A stretch of DNA of 64,000 nt from Paramarasmius palmivorus (lineage: Eukaryota; Basidiomycota; Agaricomycetes; Agaricales; Marasmiaceae), in contig JAYKXP010000024.1 in assembly GCA_037176845.1 (NCBI GenBank), positions 124,001 to 188,000 on the forward strand, written 5' to 3'. Under the pieces are notes generated by a model, which saw only the letters and a program-made list of their open reading frames with translations, searched no databases and had not been told where the DNA came from. The first letter of the stretch is position 1; every line of letters starts with the position of its first letter. Both the position numbers and the translations under genes were made by a program. Below, piece by piece: positions 46,187 through 57,054 of this stretch.

Positions 46187-48077
46187 ATGATTGAAACACC
46201 AGCTCAGCGTGTAGTACCTGGTGCTCCTCCTCCTGCTCCCCTGTCAAAATCTCAGCTTAAAAAACTGCGCAAGGCAAAGGCGAAGACTGGTGAATCAACT
46301 CAAGATTCCCCGGTCGAAATTCCGGATGCTACCTCTGCAGCACTCATCGAAAAAGCACCAGAAGGCTCCGAAATTCAGAGCGGTGCTGTAACTCCCGCAC
46401 TCGTCGTTCAGTCCGAAGCTCAGGTTTCGCAGGATGAAAACTCTGCCTCCAAACCGAGCGCGATCGTGGAACTCGTCAACAAAAGGATCAAGGCAACGAA
46501 CAAGAAGATTGTGAGTTCAATAGCGTGTTTTTCGTCGACCATATATACTCAAATGTATGTTAGACACGAATATCCTCTTATGCCACCGCCGATCCCAGTA
46601 CTCTGAACGATGACCAACTCCGCATTCTTAAAACCCTTCCTACGTTGGAGGCTATCGTCAAGGAATTGGGCGAGGTCAAAAAAGCTGTTGAGGTATGTAT
46701 CCTCTTACTTTTACTGGCTTTGGTTTTGTGTTAAGTTCCGTTTTTTTCGAGTCACACGAATCGGAAGTCGCCCGCGAACTGGCTGAGCAACGACAAGAAA
46801 CCGAAGAAGCAGAAAAGCAAAAAGTCAAAGAAGCAGTTTCTGCGGCTCAGGTGAGGCTGCAAGTTGCATAAATGATCAGCTCTCTCTCACTACACTTGTC
46901 CAGGCCTCCACTGTTAACTCTGCCTCAGAACTATTGTCGTTGGTTCGTCTGAGATATATGTTTGCCAGTGGAGAACGCGACCCGTCTACTGTCGGAGTGA
47001 GTCAACAGGAACTCGAAGTCATCCACACCACGGGCACCGTCTTACTCGGCGAAGACGGCGACATTAAACAAACTATAATAACCGGGTTCCTGTCTGGATC
47101 AGGCAGCTTTGAGGATGTTCCATGTGTGTTACGGTACTCTGCGTTAACAGTCACCCTTACTAATATCTTCGTAGACGAACGCTTGGTGAACATCACCCGG
47201 CAAGCGTTCGATTCTAGTCAGCCTGCCACGCCTCCCGTTGCCGTGGAACAAGATACAACAGAAGGCAGCGCACATCCTGATGTATCAATTACTAGTGGCC
47301 CAGTACCTGTCGCGAAATCGGGAAGTTTTCATTTCTTGCAGGAGAGCGAGATAGTGCCTACATCTTTGGAGCAAAGCGCAGAATGGGTGGAACATCCCAC
47401 CGCTGCCGAAATGCAACAGGAAGACGCTCCTGCTTCAGGACAAGTCAACGGGCATGGCACCGAGAATGTCCAGGCTGGGGTAAGTTACACCTCCAAACGT
47501 CAGAGTTAGAGAGATGTACGCTAATCCTGGATTCAGTCAGCAATGGCTGAAAATATTGATTGGGCTGCAGAGGGCGAGGACGAGCTCCCTTCGATTGACG
47601 GTCTACATGCAACTTTTGGTAAATCGGGTTCTGCTACTCCCAACACACAGGAACAGGAACAGGAAACAGAACGGTCTCAGCCAAATGGTCATGAAACTCA
47701 GACGCCCGCTGAAGATGATGGTTTCACTCAAGCCAGAGGCGGTCGTGGCCGTGGCCGTAGCTTCCGGGGTGGCGAGCGCGGTGGCTTCCGTGGTGGCTTC
47801 CGTGGTGGTGACAGAGGCAGGGGCGGTGAGCGTGGATTCCGAGGTCGCGGTATGTCACCTTCGAGACTCTACTGACTTGTCACTAACCCTAGACATGTAG
47901 GTGGACACCGTGGACGTGGTGATTGGAGAGGTGAAGGTGGTGAGCATCGTGGTAGAGGCGGACGCGGACGTGGAAGAGGCGGTGACCGAGGTGGTGGTGA
48001 GATCTTCCATTACTAGTTTTCATTTCGATCTATGCTCACTATTGCTAGCCCCACATGCACCTGGTACTCCCGCATAA
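46187..48077 (+). CDS. Caprin-like RNA-binding protein with RGG tail
   Basis: Probably a cytoplasmic RNA-granule protein. Starts MIETPAQRVVPGAPPPAPLS and a basic KSQLKKLRKAKAK. The conserved helical region reads AIVELVNKRIKATNKKI, then TLNDDQLRILKTLPTLEAIV, KELGEVKKAVE, and after a coiled coil (RELAEQRQETEEAEKQKVKE) LLSLVRLRYMFASGERD with a downstream YERLVNITRQAFD. This order follows the Caprin homology region as kept in fungi (fission yeast Cpn1). A QSAEWVEHPTA-type linker leads to two RGG blocks (GGRGRGRSFRGG and GGHRGRGDWRG). Seven or so introns; the last exon is PHAPGTPA to TAA at 48075-48077. About 460 residues. Family assignment rests on pattern, not on a search. Confidence 0.68.
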
Positions 48078-48382
48078 ACTACCTTTCTTGGTCTTTGTTG
48101 TTGCTTGTTCCTCAAAATGCTTGCATGGACAACTTGCTCATTAGCATCCCTGTACTGTGATATCTACCTTCCATGTGTAGCAACACAACACGCACACTCC
48201 TTACTCTTATTGCCATAGCTCTCATCTTGTACACCATCCTCTAGCTTACTGCATCATATATTACACTCCCTGATTTTCCTACGTACACTTCCATTGAAGC
48301 GTGACATCACATGTGACAGTCGCGTCTAACCTCGCTTCCTCTCGCTCCAAGCCTCAAATTTTCAAGATCAAGATTCTCTAAA
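48078..48382. other. Short spacer upstream of thi6
   Basis: 305 bases with the Caprin-like 3' UTR and the thi6 promoter. No TPP riboswitch could be recognised: conserved TPP-aptamer strings such as CUGAGA and ACCUGAUC-like loops were not found together here. Confidence 0.4.
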
Positions 48383-50521
48383 ATGGTTGACTACTCAGTA
48401 TATCTGGTGACCGGCCGAGACCTTTTACCTCCCGGAAAAGTCTGTAATACATCGCTAGTGCACAATGAGCGCTAAAGACGATCATGATTCCAGGATTTTT
48501 TCGAGACATTAGAACAAGTTGAGTTCTTTTCCAACTTACATCATAATACATACAAGCCCTTTGGAATCTCTTCATTAGTCTATTCAGGGTGGGGTCACTG
48601 TGGTACAGATCAGGGAGAAAACGGCAGATACAGCGGAGGTGAGTCATGAAACTACTCTCCGCCATCGTTCCCTGTGGTGCTGAAACGACGCTTCACAGTT
48701 TCTAGAAATATGCCAGCGGGCGAAATCCATATGTGACCAATACAAAGTCCCGCTTCTCGTAAATGACCGAGTGGATATAGCCCTAGCAGTCAATGCCCAT
48801 GGCGTACATGTGGGACAGACCGATATGCCGATCGCCATCGTACGCAAGTTGCTCCCGAAAGGCGCTATCATCGGGGCTTCATGTAACAACGAAGAAGAAG
48901 TGAAGAAGGCATTAGCCGATGGAGCTGACTACATTGGAATTGGTGCAGTCTGGGCAACGACCACGAAAGCATTGGATAAGCCAGTTGTTGGGGTGAGGAA
49001 CGTAGGTGCTATGCTAGAGCTGTTAGACGGGACACCACTGAAAGCGGTTGCCATCGGTATGCCGCTCTTTCCATTTTCAACAGCCAAGGATCTAACTCTC
49101 TTGGTCAAATTTATCACAGGCGGAATCAAGGCAACAAATCTACTAAGAACACTTCATGGCTCAGTTTCCCGTACTAACCATGCACTTGACGGGGTAGCCA
49201 TCGTTTCAGAGATAATGGCCTCTCCGCAGCCAAAAGAGGCTGCTACCAGACTTCGTGGAATTATACAACAGTTCAGGAACAGTCGTTCCATTCAACGGGC
49301 GTTTGCGTCATCCGACAATGGCTATAACACAGAACAGATCTCGAACGGCGTTGCACATCTCTTCGAGCATATGAAAACAATCAGCCCGCTAGTGCATCAG
49401 GTATTGCGATACCGGTTCCTATATATACTGGAGGAGAGAGCTCACTTCACATTCTAAATAGATCACTAATAATGTTGCAATTGCACAATCTGCCAACATC
49501 ACTATTTCTATTGGCGCCAGTCCTATCATGGCGACGACCGCACAGGAAATGCACGACTTGGCTAAGATATGCGATGCTCTTTTGGTTAACATTGGCACGT
49601 TAACGCATGGGCCATACGAAGGAATGCTGAAAGCAGGTCTGTGTCTCCAAGTTCTATCAAGGGCGGTCACTGAGAAGGCGGGCCCCTTAGGCAGTTGCAT
49701 GAACTCTCACCAGAAACCAATCGTCTTTGACCCCGTTGGAGTGGGCGCTACGGCTTTTCGAAAAGAGTCGGTGAATGGTCATAGGTCTTATCTCTGAGAA
49801 GAATACCTCATGCTCAAACGTCAACTTTCAGAAATTTTGAATACCTGGCAGACAAGTGTCATCAAAGGGAATGCTGGGGAACTTGCCGCGATGGCAGGTT
49901 CACGAGAGGTATGGCTTCCTCGTCCGTGTGGTGAAGTATGAAGTATGTATGAGTACTGACATTTGCGGACAGGTCGAGTCCCGAGGGGTTGATAGTGTGG
50001 GAAACGGTTTTAAAGACCCTGTCGCCTTTGTCAGGAATTTGGCTCGGAAAGAAAGTGTGTTATCCCCACCACAAAGACTTTGCATCGATATTGATATATT
50101 TGGATAGGATGCGTCATTGCGCTGACCGGAAAAATTGATTATGTTTCCGATGGCGAGTGCGTTGTGATACTACAGAATGGGCACGAATTGCTGGGTCGAA
50201 TTACTGGCTCAGGATGTATCACTGGGTCTTGCATAGCATCTTACTGTGCAGTTGCCTCTCGTTTGGCGGGCATTCAGGAGGGTGTATTAGTATCAGGCGA
50301 CATATTCCTCGGGACAGTTGCGGGGTATGTTTTGAAACACTGATTCTTGGACTGTGACTTAGTCTTCTCTCAGAATTTTGGTTCTTAATGTTGCTGCAGA
50401 ACTAGCGGCCGCCAGAAGTGATGTTAAAGGACCGGGAACATTCTTCCCAGCCTTGCTCGACGAGTTGGCAGCTCTGACTTTAGAGGACGTGAAACAACGC
50501 ATGAATATCCAAATTGCTTAA
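48383..50521 (+). CDS. thi6: Bifunctional thiamine-phosphate synthase / hydroxyethylthiazole kinase
   Basis: Joins the pyrimidine and thiazole halves of thiamine and phosphorylates the thiazole. From ATG 48383: MVDYSVYLVTGRDLLPPGK. ThiE half (residues about 1-225): GGVTVVQIREKTADTAEFLE, VPLLVNDRVDIALAVNAHGV, HVGQTDMP, GADYIGIGAVWATTTK and KAVAIGGIKATN. ThiM half from about 250: ISPLVHQITNNVAIAQSANI, GASPIMATTAQEMHDL, DALLVNIGTLT, KPIVFDPVGVGATAFR, VIKGNAGELAAMAG and GRITGSGCITGSCIASYCAV with the Gly-rich nucleotide loop and its Cys. Ends VKQRMNIQIA, TAA at 50519-50521. Around nine introns. The two-domain fusion is standard for fungi and about 540 residues long. All key motifs are present. Confidence 0.94.
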
Positions 50522-51140
50522 AGCAAAAGCGTATTCAAACAGTATACATATATTTGTTACTCGGCCCATGCCAATACGTATGTCGTTCTAAGCGCTTCTG
50601 GCTGATAAGTAGGTCTTTTTGATCCAAAAAGTGCCGATGTGAGTAGTATTCCTTTACTTGATCTTGCCAGCCTATTGACTTGGAATGATTGGAACTGCCA
50701 TTCGGCTTCGGCCTTACCTTTAGTCCCACCGTCCCGCTGTCTTTGAGTTTCTTTCCCTATCGTTTCTCCCTCCAGTCCGTGCATTTCCACTCGTATGTGC
50801 TTCATATTTGATGATCCATCAGACATAATGAAATCAGGGGAATGAACGTGTATGCTCATCAAAGGTCCGAAGCATCCCTGACGAATCCCTGAGCTCTCTT
50901 GGTAGGAACACACCTAGCAATGATGGCAACGCACAGGATCAGATTCACTATTGGCAGCGGACTTTTACCGCTCCTGACAAAAATACTAAGCGGGTTGCTA
51001 CCAGTTTCCTCTTCCCTGCGTTCATCTTCCACTGAGGCCCTGGGGTCGTTGTTTGCCTTAGGCCTGGCGCCAACTCAACTTATTTTACTCATTCCTCCGC
51101 TCCTTTTTCTTCGTTCACGTTCACTTGATATTTGGTGCCA
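50522..51140. other. Spacer between thi6 and the beta-sandwich membrane protein gene
   Basis: 619 bases. The right half is pyrimidine-rich and should include the downstream promoter. A minus-strand frame at 50557-50859 is listed separately. No other signal. Confidence 0.4.
50557..50859 (-). CDS. Possible small protein of 100 residues
   Basis: An intron-less frame from a real ATG at 50859, starting MSIHVHSPDFIMSDGSSNMK and containing VEMHGLEGETIGKETQRQRD. It is polar and charged with no membrane segment or known motif. Convergent to thi6, 36 bp from its stop. It may be chance or the antisense of a thi6 3' UTR. Confidence 0.2.
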   Translation of the reverse strand: MSIHVHSPDFIMSDGSSNMKHIRVEMHGLEGETIGKETQRQRDGGTKGKAEAEWQFQSFQVNRLARSSKGILLTSALFGSKRPTYQPEALRTTYVLAWAE

Positions 51141-53111
51141 ATGCCATCATTCGCGACTACGATAGAAGATTTCTCTCCACTTTTGGAGTACTCTGCAGAC
51201 TGGAGTCAGGGCTCAGGCCAAAGCGACAGTTCGGTCAGCTCGTACGTGGCACTCTGTATTGTGTTTATCCTGTTATACTAATACGCGAATAGGTATTCAG
51301 CTTCTAGTTTCTTCGCCACCAAAGTAACGGGCGGAACAGCATCATTGACGTTCAATGGCACTGGAATAGAGATATTTGGGTCAAAACGAAATAATCACGG
51401 TGGTTATGTGGTTCAAATTGATGGAACGACTTCCCCTGTTCTTTCCGGTCAGGCCAGTGATCCTGGACAGTTCAAGGTCTCGTTGTTCTCTCAGACGAAT
51501 CTTGAAGATAAGGAACATCGCGTGGTTATCACCAACCAAGGAACAAACTCACAATTCTTGGACATAGACTTTGTAGGTGTATTACAGAATCCAATCTTAC
51601 CGTGATGCTCAAGGTGGATGTTCCCACTACCAGGTAACTTGGTACAGCTCAATAGGAACAAATGCTGAGCAGCTGGTTGTCGACACGATACAAGACACTG
51701 ATCCATCCTTTTCTTATTCTCCCGCGGGCGCTTGGACTACCAACCCCAAGGATCTAGGGACATTCTCGGGAGGATCTGGCCAGTGAGTTTTAAGATCAAC
51801 TAATGAAAACCTTTGAATCGAATGCCATTATGTCAGCTCGACATCCACCACAGAGGCATCATTCGTATTTTCATTCGAGGTAAGCTCGTATGATCATTCC
51901 TAAATCACATACTGAAAAGGTGGCCAGGGCAAGTGATGTCGCAAAACTCATGTTACCCAGACCCGATTAACACTGATTATGTTTAGGCGACGGGGTTGCA
52001 TTATATGGTCCTGTTGGTCCATCTGCTGCAGCTTTTGCGATCCAAGTCGACGGTGGGCAGGCAAAAGTGTACAATGCAAATAAAGCACGAGACGTCCCTG
52101 GCGTTCTTCTGTACCGTGCAGATCATCTAGGCGCCGGACGGCATACCGTCAAGCTGTTGTGTCGTCCGTCCGTCATAGGACAGACGTGTGCAATTGATCG
52201 TGCTGAAGTCTATACTACTTCATCTATTCAACAAAGGTGAGAATATCCACTTACATATATACAAAAGCCACGGGCTCACCAGCTCCTAACAGCGCAACGT
52301 CGGGTTCTAGTTCTTCGTATGTTTCCCGACGAGTTTTTGTGATTTATTTGCCCTAACCATACCGTTAGGAGCTTATCCTCAGGAGCAGTTGCCGGGTTAG
52401 TTATTGGAATTCTTGCATGCCTCGGTATCATTGGATTCGGTTTGTTTTGGTATTTTCGGCGACGTAAGGAAACACCAGATCAGGAAAGATTTGTCCCTGC
52501 AACACTTCCGAGCTGGCAAACAGGGCCAGAGTTCCGACAGGAAGGTGTGATCATTAGCCAGCAGCCACCGTCCAACAGAAGCTCAATAGGGCCACTTCCT
52601 ATGCCTCCGTTCCCGTTCCCGACGCCCCCAGAGGCAGCCTCACCGCCAAACGTGTACCAAAATACCCAACCGCCTTACATACTCTCCCCACCTGCTAGCC
52701 AGACTAGCGTGTACTCCTCGAAGCGGGACTCTTTCGCGATGAGTGAAGCTACTTCCTCCCGAAGTGTGAGTCTCACTTCCATGTCGTGCAAACATTGGGT
52801 TGACCTTCATTTAGCTTATCACTCGACGGATGTCGAATGTGTCCCGATCAACATCTAATTCAACATCTCCACGACCTCAACGTGGAGTTTCGATGAAGTC
52901 AGAAGTGCCGCCTCCCTTGCCATCTGCAGCAGGTCAATCGCTGTCGGAGGTATCGGAGGAAGAATTGCGTGTCAATCGCAAAGTGGTTGAAGGACGTCCA
53001 CAGGACTTTGGGTCCGTGTCCGCTGGCGAAAGCTCATCTCATGACAGGACCGAGGAACAGCCTCCTCCAGATTATTCGCAGGCTACAGAACCATATCCCA
53101 GACACATCTGA
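51141..53111 (+). CDS. Single-pass membrane protein with two beta-sandwich ectodomains
   Basis: A layout common in Agaricomycetes: two galactose-binding-like beta-sandwich units, a Ser-rich stalk, one membrane helix and a Pro/Ser-rich cytosolic tail. From ATG 51141: MPSFATTIEDFSPLLEYSAD. Unit 1: ASLTFNGTGIEIFGSKRNNH, GGYVVQIDGTTSPV, EDKEHRVVITNQG, FLDIDF joined to VTWYSSIGTNAEQLVVDT. Unit 2: ASFVFSFEGDGVALYGPVG, AFAIQVDGGQAKVYN, GRHTVKLLC and CAIDRAEVYTT. The helix is AVAGLVIGILACLGIIGFGL then FWYFRRRKE. The tail contains PPPLPSAAG and ends PYPRHI. About seven introns. There is no signal peptide after this ATG, so an upstream exon may be missing or the protein may insert by its single helix. 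Ligand unknown. Confidence 0.8.
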
Positions 53112-53304
53112 AACTTTGAACGCTGCCTTTGTTTTTGTGCATATTTCCTTTCTTGGGTTGAACCCACATTGACTTGTTTATCGTATACTGGGGGACTTCT
53201 TTGGATACGAGGCAAAAATCATGGTTGTACATTAGTCCATTGAGTGTACATGTAGCTCTATCTATGTCTATACCCTTTTCCAGTGACATTTATTCGTATC
53301 GCTG

Positions 53305-54604
53305 TTATAGTCGGGAATGAGGCTCCTCCCATGTAAGAACACCACGATACCGCATGGAACCGTCTTGTAGCTTCTTCACAGCAGCGTTGGCGCCTTCTTC
53401 GCTCATGGGGAACAACTCGATGATAGGGACAACCTTGTTCCTTGCGGCAAAATCGAGCATTTTTGTGCTACAGCAAGAATGTTAGATACCTTTTCCTCGC
53501 AGAAAGCACAACAAGTGACGTACTGGAGGTATCTGCTTGCCAATTTGCTCCCGATTGTTTGGAAGCCCTTGAGGAGAGTTGGCCCATACGGCATTACGAG
53601 ATCACCGAAGGCAACAGTGAGAGGGAAGATTTTGGCCTGAACGTCCAACAAAGGTTCGTACAGCCCAAGTTCGCTTGATACCGAAGTGGCGATGAGGAGA
53701 TGATTGAGCTTCTTCTGCATCCCTAACGCCTTGTAGTCCGTAACGCCTTTTGTAGCGTAGAACTCGCTAGCACCGAGCCGCATGGCTTCCTCACGTTTAG
53801 ACTCCGTCGACGAGAACACCACAACATCACAACCCATCTTTGAGGCAAAGAGAATTGCCAGGTGGCCAAGGCCCCCGATACCCACGACACCGACACGGTC
53901 AATAGGCTTTATGTGTTCGAGGATAGGTTGGAAGACAGTCGCACCTCCACCTGTGTTGTAAGGTACCGGTTAGCATAAGCCGGTATCGATTGGAGAAGAG
54001 CTTACACATGAGAGGAGCGGCGTGCTCAGATTTTAAGCCGTCGGGGATAACGAACAACCACTATACGTTATACCGGCGTAAGTATACTCGCAAGATGAAT
54101 GATGATAAAGACAACGCACTTGCTCTTTCCAAATGGCAAGATTGCTGAAAGAACCCTGGTCAAGGTCTGCTTCGCCAAACATTTTTGCGTCCTTGCACCA
54201 CTGGTCGTTTCCGCTGAGACATTGATCACACTTGGCGCAGGTCGAGTGAGGGTATCCCCAGCCAACGCGATCTCCGACTTTGACCTTTGTACATTCAGGT
54301 CCAACTTCAATGACTTCACCAACGCCTGTTTGATCGAGTTAGATTATACGAGCTGCGAGCACGATACGGGCGATCAAAGCACCTTCGTGTCCGAGAACCA
54401 TATCCTTCTTCAAGAAATGGAGGTCTAAAGTACGTGAGCACCAATAAATGTACAAGTCTGGAAACGGGTCTCACCTGTTCCACATAATCCACTATGGGTG
54501 ACCTTGATAACGACTTCATCGGGTTTCAAGCTGTCTTTCGTGAAAGAGGACTTGATTACGCGTCCAGATGCCGATCCTTTGAATGTTGTTCCTTGATAGA
54601 CCAT
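53305..54604 (-). CDS. Zinc-dependent alcohol dehydrogenase (MDR family)
   Basis: Oxidises alcohols or reduces aldehydes with NAD(P). From ATG 54604: MVYQGTTFKGSASGRVIKSS. The catalytic zinc ligands lie in HSGLCGTDLHFL (split by an intron near 54470) and LGHEG. The structural zinc loop has four Cys in CAKCDQCLSGNDQWC. The Rossmann part reads VGVVGIGGLGHLAILFASKM then GCDVVVFSSTESKREEAMRL and GASEFYATKGV. After the last intron (about 53467-53522) comes FAARNKVVPIIELFPMSEEG, ending HSRL. About 355 residues, normal. GIGGLGHL and the cysteine layout place it near cinnamyl-alcohol/NADP-dependent ADHs, but the cofactor is not settled. A TATA box lies 68-75 bp upstream. Confidence 0.9.
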
Positions 54605-54671
54605 CTTTGACAGATGAGAGTAAGTGAAAAAGAGGAAAAATGAGAGATTACCTTCCGTGAATTCCTATCCG

Positions 54672-54679
54672 CTTTTATA
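54672..54679 (-). promoter_or_regulatory. TATA box of the alcohol dehydrogenase gene
   Basis: TATAAAAG on the minus strand, about 70 bp upstream of the start codon at 54604. It is one of the clearest TATA boxes in the window, which suggests inducible expression. Confidence 0.6.
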
Positions 54680-55228
54680 GAGGCCCGAATCCCGAACCAC
54701 GGTGTGAATAAGCATGGATGCGACGGCGGGTCAAATTTGAGACTGGTTGGAAAGCTCGAGAAATGTGGGCGTTTGTCATTCGCTACGATTTAACGACGGC
54801 AATATGTTTTGACTGAGCCAATGACGCAAAGTTCTGGAGGGAGTGCCTGAGCCTCACCGACATGGGCATGCGAATCGGGGATGAATGAGACGACAACCAA
54901 TGAAATTCCATGCATGATGGACAGGGTGAGCGTCGAGTTACATTGCACCAAACACGATCCTGAAAGTTGTACAGCAGAATTGAAGGCAAGCAAAGCAATT
55001 CATGATCGTGGTTCAGGACAAGGAAGCTTTGAGCCCTAACCCTAAGTTTATGCAGACCGGTCCATGCACCGTCGATTAATTAAGGGGATTGTGAAAAAAC
55101 GTCAACTTGATACACCACACTTGCATTGCTAACGTCCGGAGCAGCCTCGTTTCATGCATACGCCTGTTTACCTTCTCTAACGACTTTCCTTCTTGCTGTT
55201 AGACCGTCACCACTTTCCCAAGCTCGCC
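54680..55228. other. Divergent intergenic region with a telomere-like repeat
   Basis: About 550 bases between the dehydrogenase TATA box and the carrier gene start. CCCTAACCCTAA, two copies of the TTAGGG complement, is at 55035-55046. Frames on the minus strand (54783-54998) are short and treated as chance. Confidence 0.45.
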
Positions 55229-56791
55229 ATGTCATCGTCAAGCGATACCGAGAACAGAAAGTTACTTGGAGTATTGTCACCAGAAGTTGCCTCTTATTTC
55301 ATCGGTTCGTTGGCCATGTCTTTCAGTTTCCGCATAATCTGACTTGGCTCTCCAGCTGGTGGCTGCGCTGGTGCCGCTTCGAGGACAGTCGTGAGCCCAT
55401 TAGAAAGATTAAAGATTATACAGTGCGTAAATCATCGATATTTTTTCGGACCGGTTCGCTAACTCTGCCCTTACACCCCTTTCAGGCAAGTACAACCGAA
55501 AGGATCGACCCAGTACAAAGGCGTATGGCAGAGTTTGGTGCGGATGTGGAAAGAGGAGGGCTTCAAGGGCTACATGAGAGGGAATGGCATAAATTGCCTC
55601 AGAATTGTACCATACAGGTACGCTTCATTCAACGCTCCTCTTTCGGACCTTGGCCGAACGTCATTCTTCTCCAGTGCCGTTCAGTTTACAACATATGAGC
55701 AACTAAAGAAGGCAGGTTCAGAGCTTCTTGGCACCATTCTATCTTTTGACGTCAATCAGTGGTTCACTCGTGGTTCTAGGGAGCTTGATACTCCCAAAAG
55801 ACTGGCCAGCGGAGCCCTGGCTGGAATCACTTCAGTTTGTATGTCGTTATATTCGGCCGACTCGTTTGTTGCCACGTTTGCTGATCACACGAAAATCTTT
55901 TTTTATTTAAATACGCTGACAGGTTCAACATACCCATTGGACCTTGTCCGAGCACGTCTGTCCATTGCGACGGCATCGATACCTATTAACGCACTACCCT
56001 CTGCGACTGAAGGCCTTGGAGCGGCATTAGCCTCTACGACAGCCGCAGCGACCAAGACAGCGACAACGAACACGCCAAGATTAGTAAATGCGATACACAC
56101 TAGTGCCTCAGCTGCTGCTTCAGCAGTGACCTCAAACTATAAACCATCAGAGTTAACGATCTGGGGAATGACTATGAAAATTATGCGGGAAGAAGGCGGG
56201 GTTCGCGGACTGTACCGGGGGTTAGTAGCAACCGCGTTCGGGGTTGCGCCATACGTTGGGATCAACTTTGCTGCATACGAACTACTTCGAGGTATCATTA
56301 CACCCCCTGGTAAGACGTCGGTCGCAAGAAAACTTATGTGTGGTGCCTTGGCTGGTACGTGTCGGCGATATCTTTTCATGACACGGGATCTTCTGATGAA
56401 TTCGCTTCCGACTATATTATACAGGGTCGATATCTCAAACGCTGACCTACCCCTTTGATGTGCTTCGGCGGAAAATGCAAGTTACTGGTATGAAGTCGAG
56501 TGGCTTAGGAATCAAGTACAACGGGGCACTCGAAGCATTAATAGGCATCATACGGACCGAGGGGGTCGTCGGCCTTTACAGGGGGCTCTGGCCAAACTTG
56601 TGTACGTGGTAATTTATTATGCTCCAGCGAAGATTGATGATCTGATGTGCAATCACAGTGAAAGTAGCACCAAGCATAGCAACTTCATTCTTCACGTATG
56701 AACTGGTAAGAGTCACTTGGCCAAGTTTGTGACAAACAGGCAGATTGAACGATTTGAACAGGTCAAGGACTTTTTAGTGCCTAGAGACTGA
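55229..56791 (+). CDS. Mitochondrial carrier family protein
   Basis: Six-helix solute carrier of the inner mitochondrial membrane. From ATG 55229: MSSSSDTENRKLLGVLSPEV. Three repeats, each with the PX[DE]XX[KR] signature: SPLERLK in repeat 1 (GGCAGAASRTVVSPLERLKI), YPLDLVR in repeat 2 (STYPLDLVRARLSIAT) and YPFDVLR in repeat 3 (SQTLTYPFDVLRRKMQVTG). Family motifs EEGFKGYMRGNGINCLRIVP, GVRGLYRGLVATAFGVAPYV and TEGVVGLYRGLWPNL are present. Repeat 2 has an Ala/Thr-rich insertion of about 50 residues (TAAATKTATTNTPRLV) before its second helix. About eight introns; TGA at 56789-56791. Pattern is closest to the YPR011c/SLC25A42-like branch (nucleotide-type substrates), but the substrate cannot be assigned. 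Confidence 0.9.
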
Positions 56792-57054
56792 AAGGAGAAG
56801 GAACGGATAGAACCTTTAGTGTACATACAGCCCATATTTTATTTTAAGTTACACAGGAGTGTTGTTGTACTAGATGATTGCAACTGTAGATATGTGAACA
56901 TTCTAGATGGGAATATGTACAGATGTGTGAACTTTTTGTAAAGCAGGTTATCAAATTTGGTTGGTCCGCACCGGCCACGACGACACAGCTGAACCACAGC
57001 TGAATCGGAACCCTTCATCTACCTCGTTGCGGACAGGTTGCGCATGTGCGGGAG

